Assembly (NCBI GenBank): GCA_027923505.1
Contig: BROI01000006.1
Span: 806,001 to 870,000, forward strand
Length of the DNA: 64,000 bases
DNA from: Mayamaea pseudoterrestris
Lineage: Eukaryota; Bacillariophyta; Bacillariophyceae; Sellaphorales; Sellaphoraceae
Reading direction: 5' to 3'
The translations under genes were made by a program, and so were the position numbers. Within the stretch, counting starts at the first letter, position 1, and the number at the start of each line of letters is the position of its first letter. The notes under the pieces were generated by a model. That model was not told where the DNA came from and ran no database searches. It saw nothing but the letters and a program-made list of their open reading frames with translations. Below, in pieces: positions 18,430-27,787 of this stretch.

Positions 18430-18888
18430 GGCGCGACGAATGTAGGTTGGCCGACAAAGCATTAATTAGCTTGCTAGTTGTTGCATGAACATACATTTCG
18501 ATACTTCTTCAACAGCTACCGTAGACGCACGTAGGTTGCCTACCCCACAACCACTTTCATTTCATAGCCACGAAGAGCTGATTTAGGCAGCGGCGTTATG
18601 ATACACTCGTTACGCGGTATGTATATCGGCGCTGACTCGCTCAGCCGGCGACTCTTTTATTGTTTAATAACACATGAAATCAGAGCACAGTACAATTCTA
18701 GTGAAAAGCACATTTAGCTTGAGGCTGCCGCGTCAGCTATGAAAGTGGGCATGCGATAGAGAAAATGCTAGTGTAAAGGCAACGATAGATTATGTATACG
18801 AAAGACTTTGTTACATGCGGTAGCATCCGCTGCAACCCTCTTCATTGCAATATATTTTCTGACCAGTGTGCGAAACAACATGCTTTCA
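18430..18888. other. Intergenic stretch between convergent ankyrin genes C and D
   Basis: 459 bases holding the two 3' ends. No reading frame, RNA gene or repeat is supported here. Confidence 0.4.
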
Positions 18889-19848
18889 TCACTTTGCCTT
18901 TGTTTTGCGTCTCGTTCGACTGGCAATGCTGCGAATTCCCGACGAGACCGAGCCCTTGATCTTTCTAATACCATCCGACCTTGTCTTGGAGATAGTGGAC
19001 GTCTCGAGATGCTGCGACGGTATCGTTGATTGTTTAATTATAGGTTTCGGCGGTGCCGCGCGAAAACGCTGCTTCTTCAAGTCCTCTAGCTCCTTGCGAT
19101 TGCTCAACAACTCTAGCAAAACATCGGGTAGCGAGCCGTTTAGAACGTCTATCGGTTTGGCAAAATTTGTCTTCCGCTGTGCCATCTGGAGAAGCTCTCT
19201 CCAATTTTGATCCACCTCTGCTCGCGCATGCTTGCTCACTTGGTCGACTACAGCTTCAAATACAACTCCTCGTGCCTTATTTGGACCCAGCTCACAGCAC
19301 TGGTATGGAAGTCTTCCTCCCATACCGCGTTCATTAATCGACGACGGAAATGGCTCCAAGAGAAGCGCCAAGACCTGGTCAGAAGCTCCGAACCCAAAAG
19401 CCAAGTGTATCGGCAGCATTCCTTCATTATCTGTCGACTGAATTGACTTTGGATAGCACTCGACCAATTTGCGAATGACAACAAAGGGTGCATTGTAACT
19501 AATAGCCGCGTGGAGAGGCAGCTGACTCCACTCTGGCACCTTTTTGTGGTCGCTGTAGCTCGTCACCCAAGTCTTTACCTGTATCTCCGGCGCTGGGCTC
19601 TTCATATATTCATGCGCATTGGCCAGTATGGAGTTGCTCCACTTGCCAGTCGTCAGAAACATCAACACTCCCTCCCAATTCTCCTTCTCAATGGCGCGAA
19701 AGAGTGGCGTCGCTCGTCGATACGACGTGTTGAGTACATCGCTGTCATCGGACGAGTGAGTATGGCCTGTCGATATGGTGTATTTCGTAAATTCCTCGTC
19801 GTCGTCCAAGTTTTCGGGTGTGCCGCAGTTGCACCCAAAGGCCGCCAT
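18889..19848 (-). CDS. Short ankyrin-repeat protein D
   Basis: 319 residues from the ATG at 19848 (context GCCATGG on the coding strand, reading MAAFGCNCGTPENL). The family module is at about 35-125: YRRATPLFRAIEKENWEGV, a segment of about 20 residues with SNSILANAHEY as in gene C, then VKTWVTSY and WSQLPLHAAI. About three ankyrin repeats follow (NEGMLPIHLAFGFG). Unlike A-C there is no long rod; only a short helix (LLELLSNRKELEDLKKQ) and a basic tail ending RTRRKTKAK. It lies tail-to-tail with gene C and shares C's insert, so the two look like an inverted duplication with later loss or gain of the rod. Function unknown. Confidence 0.82.
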   Translation of the reverse strand: MAAFGCNCGTPENLDDDEEFTKYTISTGHTHSSDDSDVLNTSYRRATPLFRAIEKENWEGVLMFLTTGKWSNSILANAHEYMKSPAPEIQVKTWVTSYSDHKKVPEWSQLPLHAAISYNAPFVVIRKLVECYPKSIQSTDNEGMLPIHLAFGFGASDQVLALLLEPFPSSINERGMGGRLPYQCCELGPNKARGVVFEAVVDQVSKHARAEVDQNWRELLQMAQRKTNFAKPIDVLNGSLPDVLLELLSNRKELEDLKKQRFRAAPPKPIIKQSTIPSQHLETSTISKTRSDGIRKIKGSVSSGIRSIASRTRRKTKAK

Positions 19849-20298
19849 GGTAGATTGTGATCCAGAGAAGTGAACGCTTATTCGACCCAGCTTTCTGACC
19901 GCCACGATCAATACGGTACAAGTGCCAGCAAGAGGGCGAAAAACGGAGCAGTTTTCCTTGTAAGGGCACGGCAGTCCCAACATGAATCTTGCATTTTGGT
20001 TGCTTAGGCAATCGCTCGCCAAAATGAGTGTCAGTGGCGTCGTTCCCGAACTTTGAGAAAGTTACTTAGGCACATTTAATATTGCCTACCCAGAGCGAGC
20101 GATGTAGTATAGTGTAATAAGTACTCTGTGCGTCGTCACGTAACGCCCCGCCTCTGCGTCGCAATTGTGGCGGAGCGGCACTACTTACCGCGCTTACTAG
20201 CGCGCTCATCGCGCCGACAGACGCGGCAATCATCACGACGGCATCGATAGAGGAAACGTCAACTTTCAGTCTAAGTTGTAACTTTTTAAGAATAAAAA
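19849..20298. promoter_or_regulatory. Divergent intergenic region, ankyrin D / RPLP2
   Basis: 450 bases between two head-to-head start codons. It should include the promoter of the highly expressed P2 gene. No individual element is recognised with confidence. Confidence 0.4.
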
Positions 20299-20927
20299 AT
20301 GATTGAAGTAGCAGCTCTATTACTATGCAAACTCGGCGGTCAAGGCGGAAGCGCTGACGAAATAAAAGCAGTTTTGGAGGCGGCTGGTGTTGAAGTGAAT
20401 GAGGAAGCATTGACAAAATTGACGGGAGACATGGACGGAAAGGATTTGAACGAATTGCTCGCAGCAGGAGCAGAAAAGATCAAGGATGTTCCATTTGGAG
20501 GCGGCGGCGGTGGCGGCGGCGGAGGAGGTAGGTGACGAATGATATTTTGACATGCCAACACATCGCATGTGTCGACGAAAGAGTAAAACGAGCATACAAG
20601 AAATAGCTTTTTTGGCGAATCGGAAGAGCATGGAAGTAGCTAGGATTACGAGAAAAGGTTTATGGGAATTTTAAATGTGATTGCAGGCGAAAATTGGCGC
20701 GGATCTGCAGTCGCTGCCCAGACAAAACGAAAATATTAAGCTTGTTTACACGCAATCATCGCTCACCTTTCTGTTTACTTTGTCATACAGGCGGCGATGA
20801 CGCTGGTGCAGGAGGCGCAGCGGCAGCCCCCAAGGAGGAAGAAAAGGAGGAGGAAGAGGAGCTTGACTTGGCCGGAGGCATGGACATGTTTGGAGGTGAG
20901 GCCGGAGGCGGCGGTGGCGACTATTAA
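20299..20927 (+). CDS. RPLP2: 60S acidic ribosomal protein P2
   Basis: Two exons, 20299-20527 and 20791-20927, with a 263-nt GT-AG intron inside a glycine run; 121 residues. The N-terminal helical domain fits P2 rather than P1 in spacing: VAALLLCKLGG, then SADEIKAVLEAAGVEVNEE, then the GKDLNELLAAG helix. A Gly-rich hinge, an Ala stretch and an acidic EEEKEEEEELD block follow, the normal plan of stalk proteins that recruit translation factors to the ribosome. The last residues are GGMDMFGGEAGGGGGDY rather than the usual eukaryotic DDDMGFGLFD. The first helix begins MIEVAALLLC where animal P2 has MRYVAAYLLA. Identity is firm; the odd tail is discussed in the findings. Confidence 0.92.
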
Positions 20928-21153
20928 GCTACTGCTATTATAAAAAAAATAGTTACTTCAAAATTATGTTCTGTATGCGCTGCTGTTCGTTCGTTCGAGT
21001 TTGTCAACAATACTTGTATATCGCAGGATGGCAGGTGAAGCAAGCCTCATACTGTAAGAGTGGCGTCGTTTAGCTAGCTAATATGGTATCAAAGCACTGC
21101 ACCGGCAAATTACTCAATACATGGCGTATTTTAAAACGTACGGTAGCAATTAA

Positions 21154-23517
21154 CTATTGGCCGTCGGTTCTACGACGTCGTGGTTTTGTAGCTGCCGCAG
21201 GTTGTTGCGATGGTACTGTAGTGACCGGCGCACGCCGTCGCCCCTTGCTCGATGCAAGTTCCTGCCGCCGGCGTTGATCAACCACTCGCTCCTTTTCCTC
21301 CTCAGTCAAGCCGGGAGGAACAAAAAGATGCGTTGTGCCGGGAACATTACGGCGGCGCTCAGCGTTCGACAAGAGGTCCTGGCCGGCAGCGTCGGCAGAA
21401 ATAACCTTGTTGACAGTGTCCAGTAGCAAATCGGCTTCAATGAATGGAATTTGGACAACTGCTTCCCATCCTTGTCGCTTGCCATTAGCATCAGACTGAA
21501 AGTCATTGGGATAATACTCCGTCAAGGGTGACGAAGGGTGTATCATGAGCTCAGCGAGTGGTTTCGGGAGCAGACTTGCAGATTGTGGAGGAAGCACTGA
21601 AAGCAACTGAGCAAGGCTGTTAAATGGCGTGCCCTTTTCAAAAGCAAAACGGCAATATCCTTCCTCATCCGCTTGATCATAAAACTCGTGCAGATTGACC
21701 ATGTCTGTACATAGGGGCGCATATAAGTACGGGAAGAACCAGTTCCATGACATGCATCCGTGATGATAGTAATTCAGACACCAATGCAAGCCTTCCAAAT
21801 ATTCGCGGACATGCTCTCGGCGACGATATAGTGTCCGGCTACGGTCCTGAGGCTTCCAACCGAGCTTCGATTCGTAATAAAAGTCGCGATACGATCTGCA
21901 CAGATTGTCTGGATGACGATTGCGAAATGCTCGGTTCCCGGTCGGCGCCATTGGAAGCGCTTCCGGTGCTGGCACTTCGCTTCCTTTGCGATTGGCAAGC
22001 GCCGCCGCCGGTGGAGTCGGTTTGCCGCTAAAGTGCGTTCCGTAAAAGTCCTCTTCTTCATCCTCGTCTTCGCTCGTTAGCTTCCATCCGGGTTCATTCT
22101 CCTCCAATCCGCGACGCTTAAAATGTTCCTCTTCATAGACAGCCAAATTATACAGCAGCTGCTCCAATCGTTGCGGGTGAATCATATCCTCCTTTGTCAG
22201 ATATCCACCCCAATCCGGCATGAGTTCCATGTAGCTTCCAGTCATGAGCGACAAGGCTCCTCCGTCAATCTCCAAGTGCGGCGTATGCGGGAGGAAGTCG
22301 TTTCCGACAAGCATACACATGAACACAAAGTCGTCCACAATACGATCCAAATCATACTTGACCTTGAGTTTGCCTTGCTCGGCGAGCTGCTGAAATTGCA
22401 AACCAAGCATTTCTCGCAGCAAATTCAACTCCAATAGCTCAAAATCGTTATTGTTGTAATCAAGCATATCCTTCTTTTTGCGATACTTGGATCGTCCACG
22501 ACCAGCCATGACGACGGACATTTTCTCGCGCAACAGCATAAACTTTGGCTCGTGCGTGATTAACCCAAGCATGATGAGATCAGCATCCAAACCGTACAAA
22601 ACGTGGGAATAGCCGGGCTTCCAGTGCCCGCGGGTTGCTGCAACGCTTTCCACGCCATGGCCCCTGGCTTGGTAGTAGGCTTCTTTTGATTCGCGGATAA
22701 AATCCATGACCTTGTGCTCGCCCTCACCTGGAACATCGGGTCCACTCACAATGACATCGGCTCCGTCCTTCCAAAATGAATCGCTGCATAACAAGCACAA
22801 GTATACTAGTGTCAGGATCGATCAAAAGACAAAAGTTTGAAATAAATTTCGACTGCAGTCAGTTACTCACGTTTCCATTTTAAATTCAACCCACTTGCGC
22901 ATTGCCAGAGACAGTTTCAGCATGAAATCCGTCCCCGGCGTAATGCAGTTGCTGTCAAATCGATTCGACGTATCCAGTTTTCCATTGCGCGCCAACAGTT
23001 CGCCCGCCAGTTGCTCGGCCTCCTTGGCGGACCGAAAGCGGCGGGACCGTTGCTGGTTCATCTTGGCGCGCGGCGCCACGCCATCCACCGCCAAGTACAA
23101 GACTTTTTGCGGTCGTACCAATTTGTAGATGCGATCAACGTAGAGAAATATCTTTTTGAACATGGCAGTTTCGTCCAAAACAATGATTTCGTCGTTGTTG
23201 TTTCCATGCGTGGCTGGATGAATGATTCCGTTCATGTCGAGGTAAAAATTGTCAATCGACAAATCGTCGTTCAAGCCTTCCTCGAGTTGGCGACTCAGAA
23301 TGTCAGGATATTGATCAGTGAGCCAGCGAAACATTTTTGGAATACCAAATAGTGAAGTCGATGTATATGGTGCGCTTGATGAAACTTGATTATGTATTCT
23401 CTGCTTGTCCGTGATGGAGGTTGCGCCAATGTTTCGCTGCGGAAGAACAAACGCTGCCGTCGGCGCCATTGCCACGAAAATGGCGGCTGCCATCAGCGTG
23501 ACAGGAGATTGATACAT
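21154..23517 (-). CDS. XRN-family 5'-3' exoribonuclease with plastid-type leader
   Basis: Two exons, 23517-22871 and 22783-21154 (87-nt intron, donor GTGAGT), 758 residues. The XRN core begins at GIPKMFRWL, residue 58, normally the second residue of the family. Signatures are FYLDMNGIIHPA, the DGVAPRAKMNQQRSRRF box, PGEGEHKVMDFI, LYGLDADLIMLGL and GNDFLPHTPHLEIDGGAL, so all acidic metal-binding residues appear present. The helical middle domain is present; the long C-terminal part of XRN1 is not. Residues 1-57 are an extra leader: MYQSPVTLMAAAIFVAMA, then PTAAF at 19-23, then a Ser/Thr-rich basic stretch. This looks like the signal peptide plus AF-site plus transit peptide of diatom plastid proteins. 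The next ATG (23493) would keep a similar leader. The enzyme removes nucleotides from 5'-monophosphate RNA; plastid location is inferred. Confidence 0.9.
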
Positions 23518-23877
23518 GAGTAGCAATTGCGTAGCAAGGTATAAGAAGATTAAGTTCGATGCACAAGTTTTAGCAGCTTTGCAAGACAATCAGAGTAGGT
23601 CGAAAGTCGAATGATGGGATGTTGATCGCTTGGCTGTCGCAGCAGATGTTTCAGTACCGCTACGAGCTCACTCCGACACACTCGGGCACCTCTGTGAGAA
23701 ATTCGAAAAATGAAGTATGCAAACAAGCTACAAATACATAATCAATTTGAGGTATTAACCCGATTGTGCACTACGTATGTTTGGTCGTCAAGGCTCGCCG
23801 CCGCATGCGAGCCTCGTTCTCTGTTTCGGCCACGATTGCCATCCTCCTGCATCGAAGCCACCAACAAATTGTCCTCG

Positions 23878-24531
23878 TTACGCAGTCTTTTGTTTCAAAC
23901 TCTTTCGTTTCGATTTGACACCACTCAATCGCCTCTTGAAAGCAATTTGGTAGAACAAAATGGCGTTAATGACATGCGTCGACCAGCACAAGACGCACAG
24001 CTCCTTCAGCACCACGGTCAATTGGTAGGCCAGGAAGAGACTCGTCAGCATGGCCAGCGAGGAAACCAATGGATTCAAATATTTGCGAAAGGACGCCATG
24101 GGCATGTCGACAAAGAGCAATACCCATGAGTAGTACAAGAAACCAACAACAGCGTTTGGTAAGTCAAGCAAGCTGTCGCGCGGCACCAAGCCAGAGTAAC
24201 TCAGCAGTTTGCCGACTGGAAGTGTAAAGACGGTGCTGTTGTTGTATTGAAGAGAGTTTGTGAATGTGTGAGCAATAAATGTGTGAGATTGGCAGGTTCT
24301 TTGCTTTTCCTTGTGATTCGCTCTCAAGATTCGCTTGGCGTCTACTCATGACAAGAAAATTATCAAAACAATCTGTATTTTAACATACCTACAACTTGCC
24401 TGCAAGGCATCAATGTCACAAAGAGCCGTAAACTCCTCGCCAGGCCGCAAATGGTGCATTTTATATTCGACAAAAATGGCGTAGAGGGACAGAATCAAGC
24501 CGACAAAGGCAATGTTGCGAACAAACGACAT
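23878..24531 (-). CDS. VKOR-family quinone/thiol oxidoreductase
   Basis: Two exons, 24531-24389 and 24235-23878, with a 153-nt intron (GTATGT donor, phase 2); 166 residues. Joining them gives ALCDIDALQASC followed by STVFTLPVG, which matches the loop-Cys region of VKORC1 (ALCDVGTAISCSRVF). The active-site CxxC is in LKELCVLCWSTHVINA, as in VKORC1 FCIVCITTYAIN. Four membrane helices are predicted by eye, the first being IAFVGLILSLYAIF. The tail is basic (RRLSGVKSKRKSLKQK). VKOR proteins pass electrons from thiols to quinones and support disulfide formation or vitamin K recycling in the ER membrane. No plastid leader is seen, so ER is the likely site. The length is normal for the family. Confidence 0.9.
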
Positions 24532-25002
24532 GGTTTATCTGCGAAATGCGGTCTCGTATGCTGGTCTTTGATGTGATTCTACAAGTAAAGAGCTTTTGTT
24601 ACACTTTCCAAGTCTCAAGCCAGTGACATTAACGTTCGCTGACCTTTCTTGTTTGTGCTGTTTTTGCGCTGTTGTTGTTGCTGCGAAACAAAGAAGAAAA
24701 CGGACGATCCGCCATGGCCGCCGCGTCAGATCAGAACCGGTCAGACTGTAATAACACCAGTGTGACACGTCCATCCATCGCCCGCTTGATTGCGACAACC
24801 ACGAGATCCAATTCTTTGAAAGGCTGCTGCCAAGCAACAAGCCGAATCGATACATCATTGATCTTGCTTTTGTCGATTCTAGCAGGAAGATATTGCTTAA
24901 ACGTTACAAAGGAGCTATAACTGTAGACTGATCCTGATTGTAGAATTTGATCCATAGTTGATCAAGCAACAAAACAAAACAACTACACAGACAGATTCAC
25001 AA
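24532..25002. promoter_or_regulatory. Divergent intergenic region, VKOR / fibrillarin
   Basis: 471 bases between two head-to-head start codons. A minus-strand reading frame of about 107 codons lies inside but has no family features and I do not support it. Confidence 0.4.
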
Positions 25003-26164
25003 ATGTCGGGACGAGGCTTTCGAGGCGGCGGCGGCGGCGGTAGAGGACGAGGCGGTCGCGACGGAGGCGGTCGCGGCCGCGGAGGTGGTCGTGGATCACC
25101 GGGTGGTCGCGGTGGCTTTGGACGTGGCGGCGGCGGAGGTGAGCGATGTTGTTGCACATGAAAATGATTTTGCGCCTACGACGGAAGATCGAATGTCGAC
25201 CGGAGAGATTTGAGAGCAACTCCCAAACTCATTCATACTCTTTCCTTTTATTCAGGTCGCGACGGAGGCCGCGGTCGTGGCGGAGGTCGAGGTGGCCGCG
25301 ACGGTGGTCGTGGAGGTCGCGGGGGTGGTCGCGGCGGTGGCGGTGCCAAGGTGATTGTGGAACCTCATCGTCACGAGGGCATTTTCGTGGCGCGCGGCAA
25401 GGAGGATGCCTTGGTGACTCTCAACTCGACACCTGGTATTTCAGTCTATGGAGAAAAGAGAATTAGTGTGGAACTGCCGCCGGTTGGAGGAGATACTGTG
25501 GCGCAAAAGGTCGAGTACCGAGTTTGGAATCCATTCCGATCCAAGAGTAGGTCAAAGTGGACGTAGCACGACTTGGTTCATGCTGCAGCGATTTGCTCAC
25601 ATCTTCCTGCTTTTTCCCATGTTAGTTGCTGCTGCCGTTTTAGGAGGAGTCGACAATATCTGGATTAAACCCGGCTACAAGGTTCTCTACATTGGAGCTG
25701 CTGCCGGTACATCAGTGTCTCACGTTTCCGACATTGTGGGGCCAACAGGCGCCGTTTACGCCGTGGAGTTTAGTCACCGTCCCGGGCGAGACTTGCTGTC
25801 CGTCGCCAAGCAACGTACCAACATTGTCCCCATTATTGAAGATGCCAGACATCCGCTAAAATACCGCATGCTGATTGGTATGGTTGACACCGTATTTGCC
25901 GATGTCGCACAGCCTGATCAAGCTCGTATTGTTGCACTGAACAGTCACTACTTTTTGAAGAATGGAGGACATGCAGTCATTGCTATCAAGGCAAGTTGCA
26001 TTGACTCGACGGCGGCGCCGGAAGCAGTCTTTCAGAGAGAAGTTGCCAAGTTGAGCAAGGAAAACTTTAAACCGATGGAACAATTGACGCTGGAGCCGTA
26101 TGAGCGAGACCACGCAGTGCTGATTGCAGAGTACCGACCAAAGAAAAAGAAGGGCAGCGAGTAA
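25003..26164 (+). CDS. FBL: Fibrillarin, snoRNP 2'-O-methyltransferase
   Basis: Three exons: 25003-25138, 25256-25546 and 25626-26164 (introns 117 and 79 nt), 321 residues. The first 105 or so residues are a Gly/Arg-rich GAR domain, and the first intron splits it. The conserved start of the folded part is [18 protein letters not shown], followed by [13 protein letters not shown] and [11 protein letters not shown], then across the second junction [16 protein letters not shown]. The SAM-binding motif is [17 protein letters not shown], followed by [16 protein letters not shown]. Catalytic-region residues appear intact ([22 protein letters not shown]). Fibrillarin methylates rRNA under box C/D snoRNA guidance in the nucleolus. 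The length is normal. Confidence 0.96.
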
Positions 26165-26603
26165 AAAAGGCAGGAGCGCGGTGTGAGAATGGCCGACTTC
26201 TGACCACGGCGACAGATTAGTTTACGAAACATGTCGTCAGATTAAAGTTATGTATGAGAGAATAGTCAGTCTTGTAGCCTTTTCATTCCGTAGCGGAGCA
26301 TATACATGCTGCATAGGTTTCAGTCGAAGGGCCTACGTTCATCGTGTCGAGTATTTATGTATGCACACCTCGAACGAACGTATCGTTGAATGACTTTGAC
26401 AGCAACTCCTTCTTATAAACGGAATTCACGACGTATAAATGTAAATGTTTTAGTCAGTGAATACTACTATAGGCTAGTAAATTTGTGAATATATACGTTC
26501 ATGGCTCGCCGGCAACGATACAAATCTGCTTGACCCAGCTTTCACACCGAAACACCAGATCAAAGTGACTTCCATTCTCCTTTCAATTCCCATTCGCCAT
26601 GGT
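26165..26603. other. Intergenic stretch between convergent fibrillarin and NTF2
   Basis: 439 A/T-rich bases holding two 3' ends. No reading frame, structural RNA or repeat is supported. Confidence 0.4.
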
Positions 26604-27298
26604 TTACGCATAGTTCAATCGAAAGATGCAGTTGTGTACCGAATACTGTCCCGGTCCAGTGGAAATGAGCTGGAAAAACTCGCAAAAGTGCAACGGATTG
26701 CCTCCATCAATGCGAAGGTTTCCAGTCACAAAAATGACAATGCAATTCTCCGTCGCCGAGGGCTGAACATCCGTCGACTTGATTTCGTGGGTGATCTTGC
26801 CCATGTTGGTGAGTTTCTGAACAATACTCTCCGCACCTTGGAATGGTTGTCCTTCAAAAGTCATCATGGAGTTTTGAGTCTGTAGCAGAGAGGATTGGCG
26901 AGAGTGCAATGGTAAGTGAAGAAGACGAAGAAAACAAGAACATTGACAAAGGCTTTACGGCGGTTGCGTGAGAACCGTGGTTGCTTGTCGCATGCCGCGC
27001 AGGGGGCCGGGGCCGTCATTTTATTCGCCGTCGAGCTTGCTTCTTTTGCTCAGCGAGCCGCGCGAAATAACCTTATCACAAGCGGACTGGTTCTCGCATC
27101 AAGCTACTTTACGCGCGGCGAGACTTGCGGAAGCGTCTGGGATAGTCGAGAAATTTTCCCAATGCTATTATCGTGGCCGCCACGCAACGAAACACACGCG
27201 GAGGTACTCACAAACAGCTGCGCCAACTGTTGCACATTGCTATCAAAAGTTTGATAGTAGTGCTGGACAAATGCATTAGCGACTTGCTCCGCAGACAT
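26604..27298 (-). CDS. NTF2: Nuclear transport factor 2
   Basis: Two exons, 27298-27212 and 26879-26604, with a 332-nt GT-AG intron in phase 0; 120 residues, the standard length. It starts MSAEQVANAFVQHYYQTFD, and the junction gives LAQLF followed by TQNSMMTFEGQPFQGAESI, which is the classic NTF2 (LAxLY...S.LTFEG) pattern. It continues GKITHEIKSTDVQPSATEN and ends in NCIFRLNYA, like the xDxFRL end of the family. NTF2 imports RanGDP into the nucleus as a homodimer. The ATG at 27298 is chosen because it aligns with the family start. A young copia element sits 251 bp upstream of the start codon. Confidence 0.93.
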
Positions 27299-27549
27299 GA
27301 TGGTAAATGGTTTCAGTAAAAGTAAAGGGAAGAAGAGAAAGTAGGAAGCAACGGGAGGGCGTGACGGCCTTGTTGTGGACGCATTCATCATCGTTGGGCG
27401 ACCGCTCGCTTCATCCGTGTCGTATTTATTAAAGCGGCACTGAAAACCCACGGCTGACTGGCTTAGGGCTAGGGTTTTGGCGTATCTCGCACTTCAACTT
27501 GTCGCGCCGCGCGAGCGCGCCTCGAAACGAAAGTCCAACGCGTGGCTTC

Positions 27550-27760
27550 TGTTGAGCATGGATGAGAACCCAAACCGAAGCGGCAGCGGTGACGTCACGA
27601 AGACGGTCACATTTAAGTAAGCGCGGTAAGCGGCAACCGAAGGAGTGGATCGAGGACGATCACTTCTTGGAGAAAATAAGTAAAGTGGTTTTATTGACTC
27701 TGTTCTGCTTAATCATTAGTGTCGCTTCAAGGGCGCGCAAGATATATTCTAGATCCAACA
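27550..27760 (+). repeat. 5' LTR of copia element
   Basis: 211 bp, TGTTG...CAACA, identical by eye to the 3' copy at 32565-32775. It contains the palindromic CRE-type site TGACGTCA at 27590-27597 and the segment CTTCTTGGAGAAAAT at 27663-27677 that is complementary to the bases just after this LTR. Confidence 0.97.
27590..27597. promoter_or_regulatory. TGACGTCA palindrome in LTR (CRE/bZIP-type site)
   Basis: A perfect 8-bp TGACGTCA palindrome 40 bp into the LTR, repeated at 32605-32612 in the other LTR. Sites with the TGACGT core are known targets of bZIP factors, including stramenopile aureochromes and the CO2/cAMP-responsive elements of diatom carbonic anhydrase promoters. Function here is inferred. 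Confidence 0.55.
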
Positions 27761-27774
27761 TTTTCTCCAAGAAG
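27760..27774 (+). other. Putative self-complementary primer-binding site
   Basis: The 15 bases ATTTTCTCCAAGAAG, made of the last LTR base plus the next 14, are the exact reverse complement of 27663-27677 inside the same LTR. This is the position where the primer-binding site of an LTR element lies. If the transcript starts near 27660, its 5' end could fold back and prime reverse transcription, as known for the Tf1 family. The pairing is seen; its use is inferred. Confidence 0.55.
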
Positions 27775-27787
27775 CGAGTGAAAAGAC

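Noticed and set aside
24535-24858. 107-codon minus-strand frame just upstream of VKOR
   Set aside because: No family features, and it overlaps the expected promoter and leader region of VKOR and fibrillarin.
26916-27279. Two plus-strand frames of about 105 codons
   Set aside because: They lie in the 332-nt intron and first exon of NTF2 on the other strand and have no supporting features.
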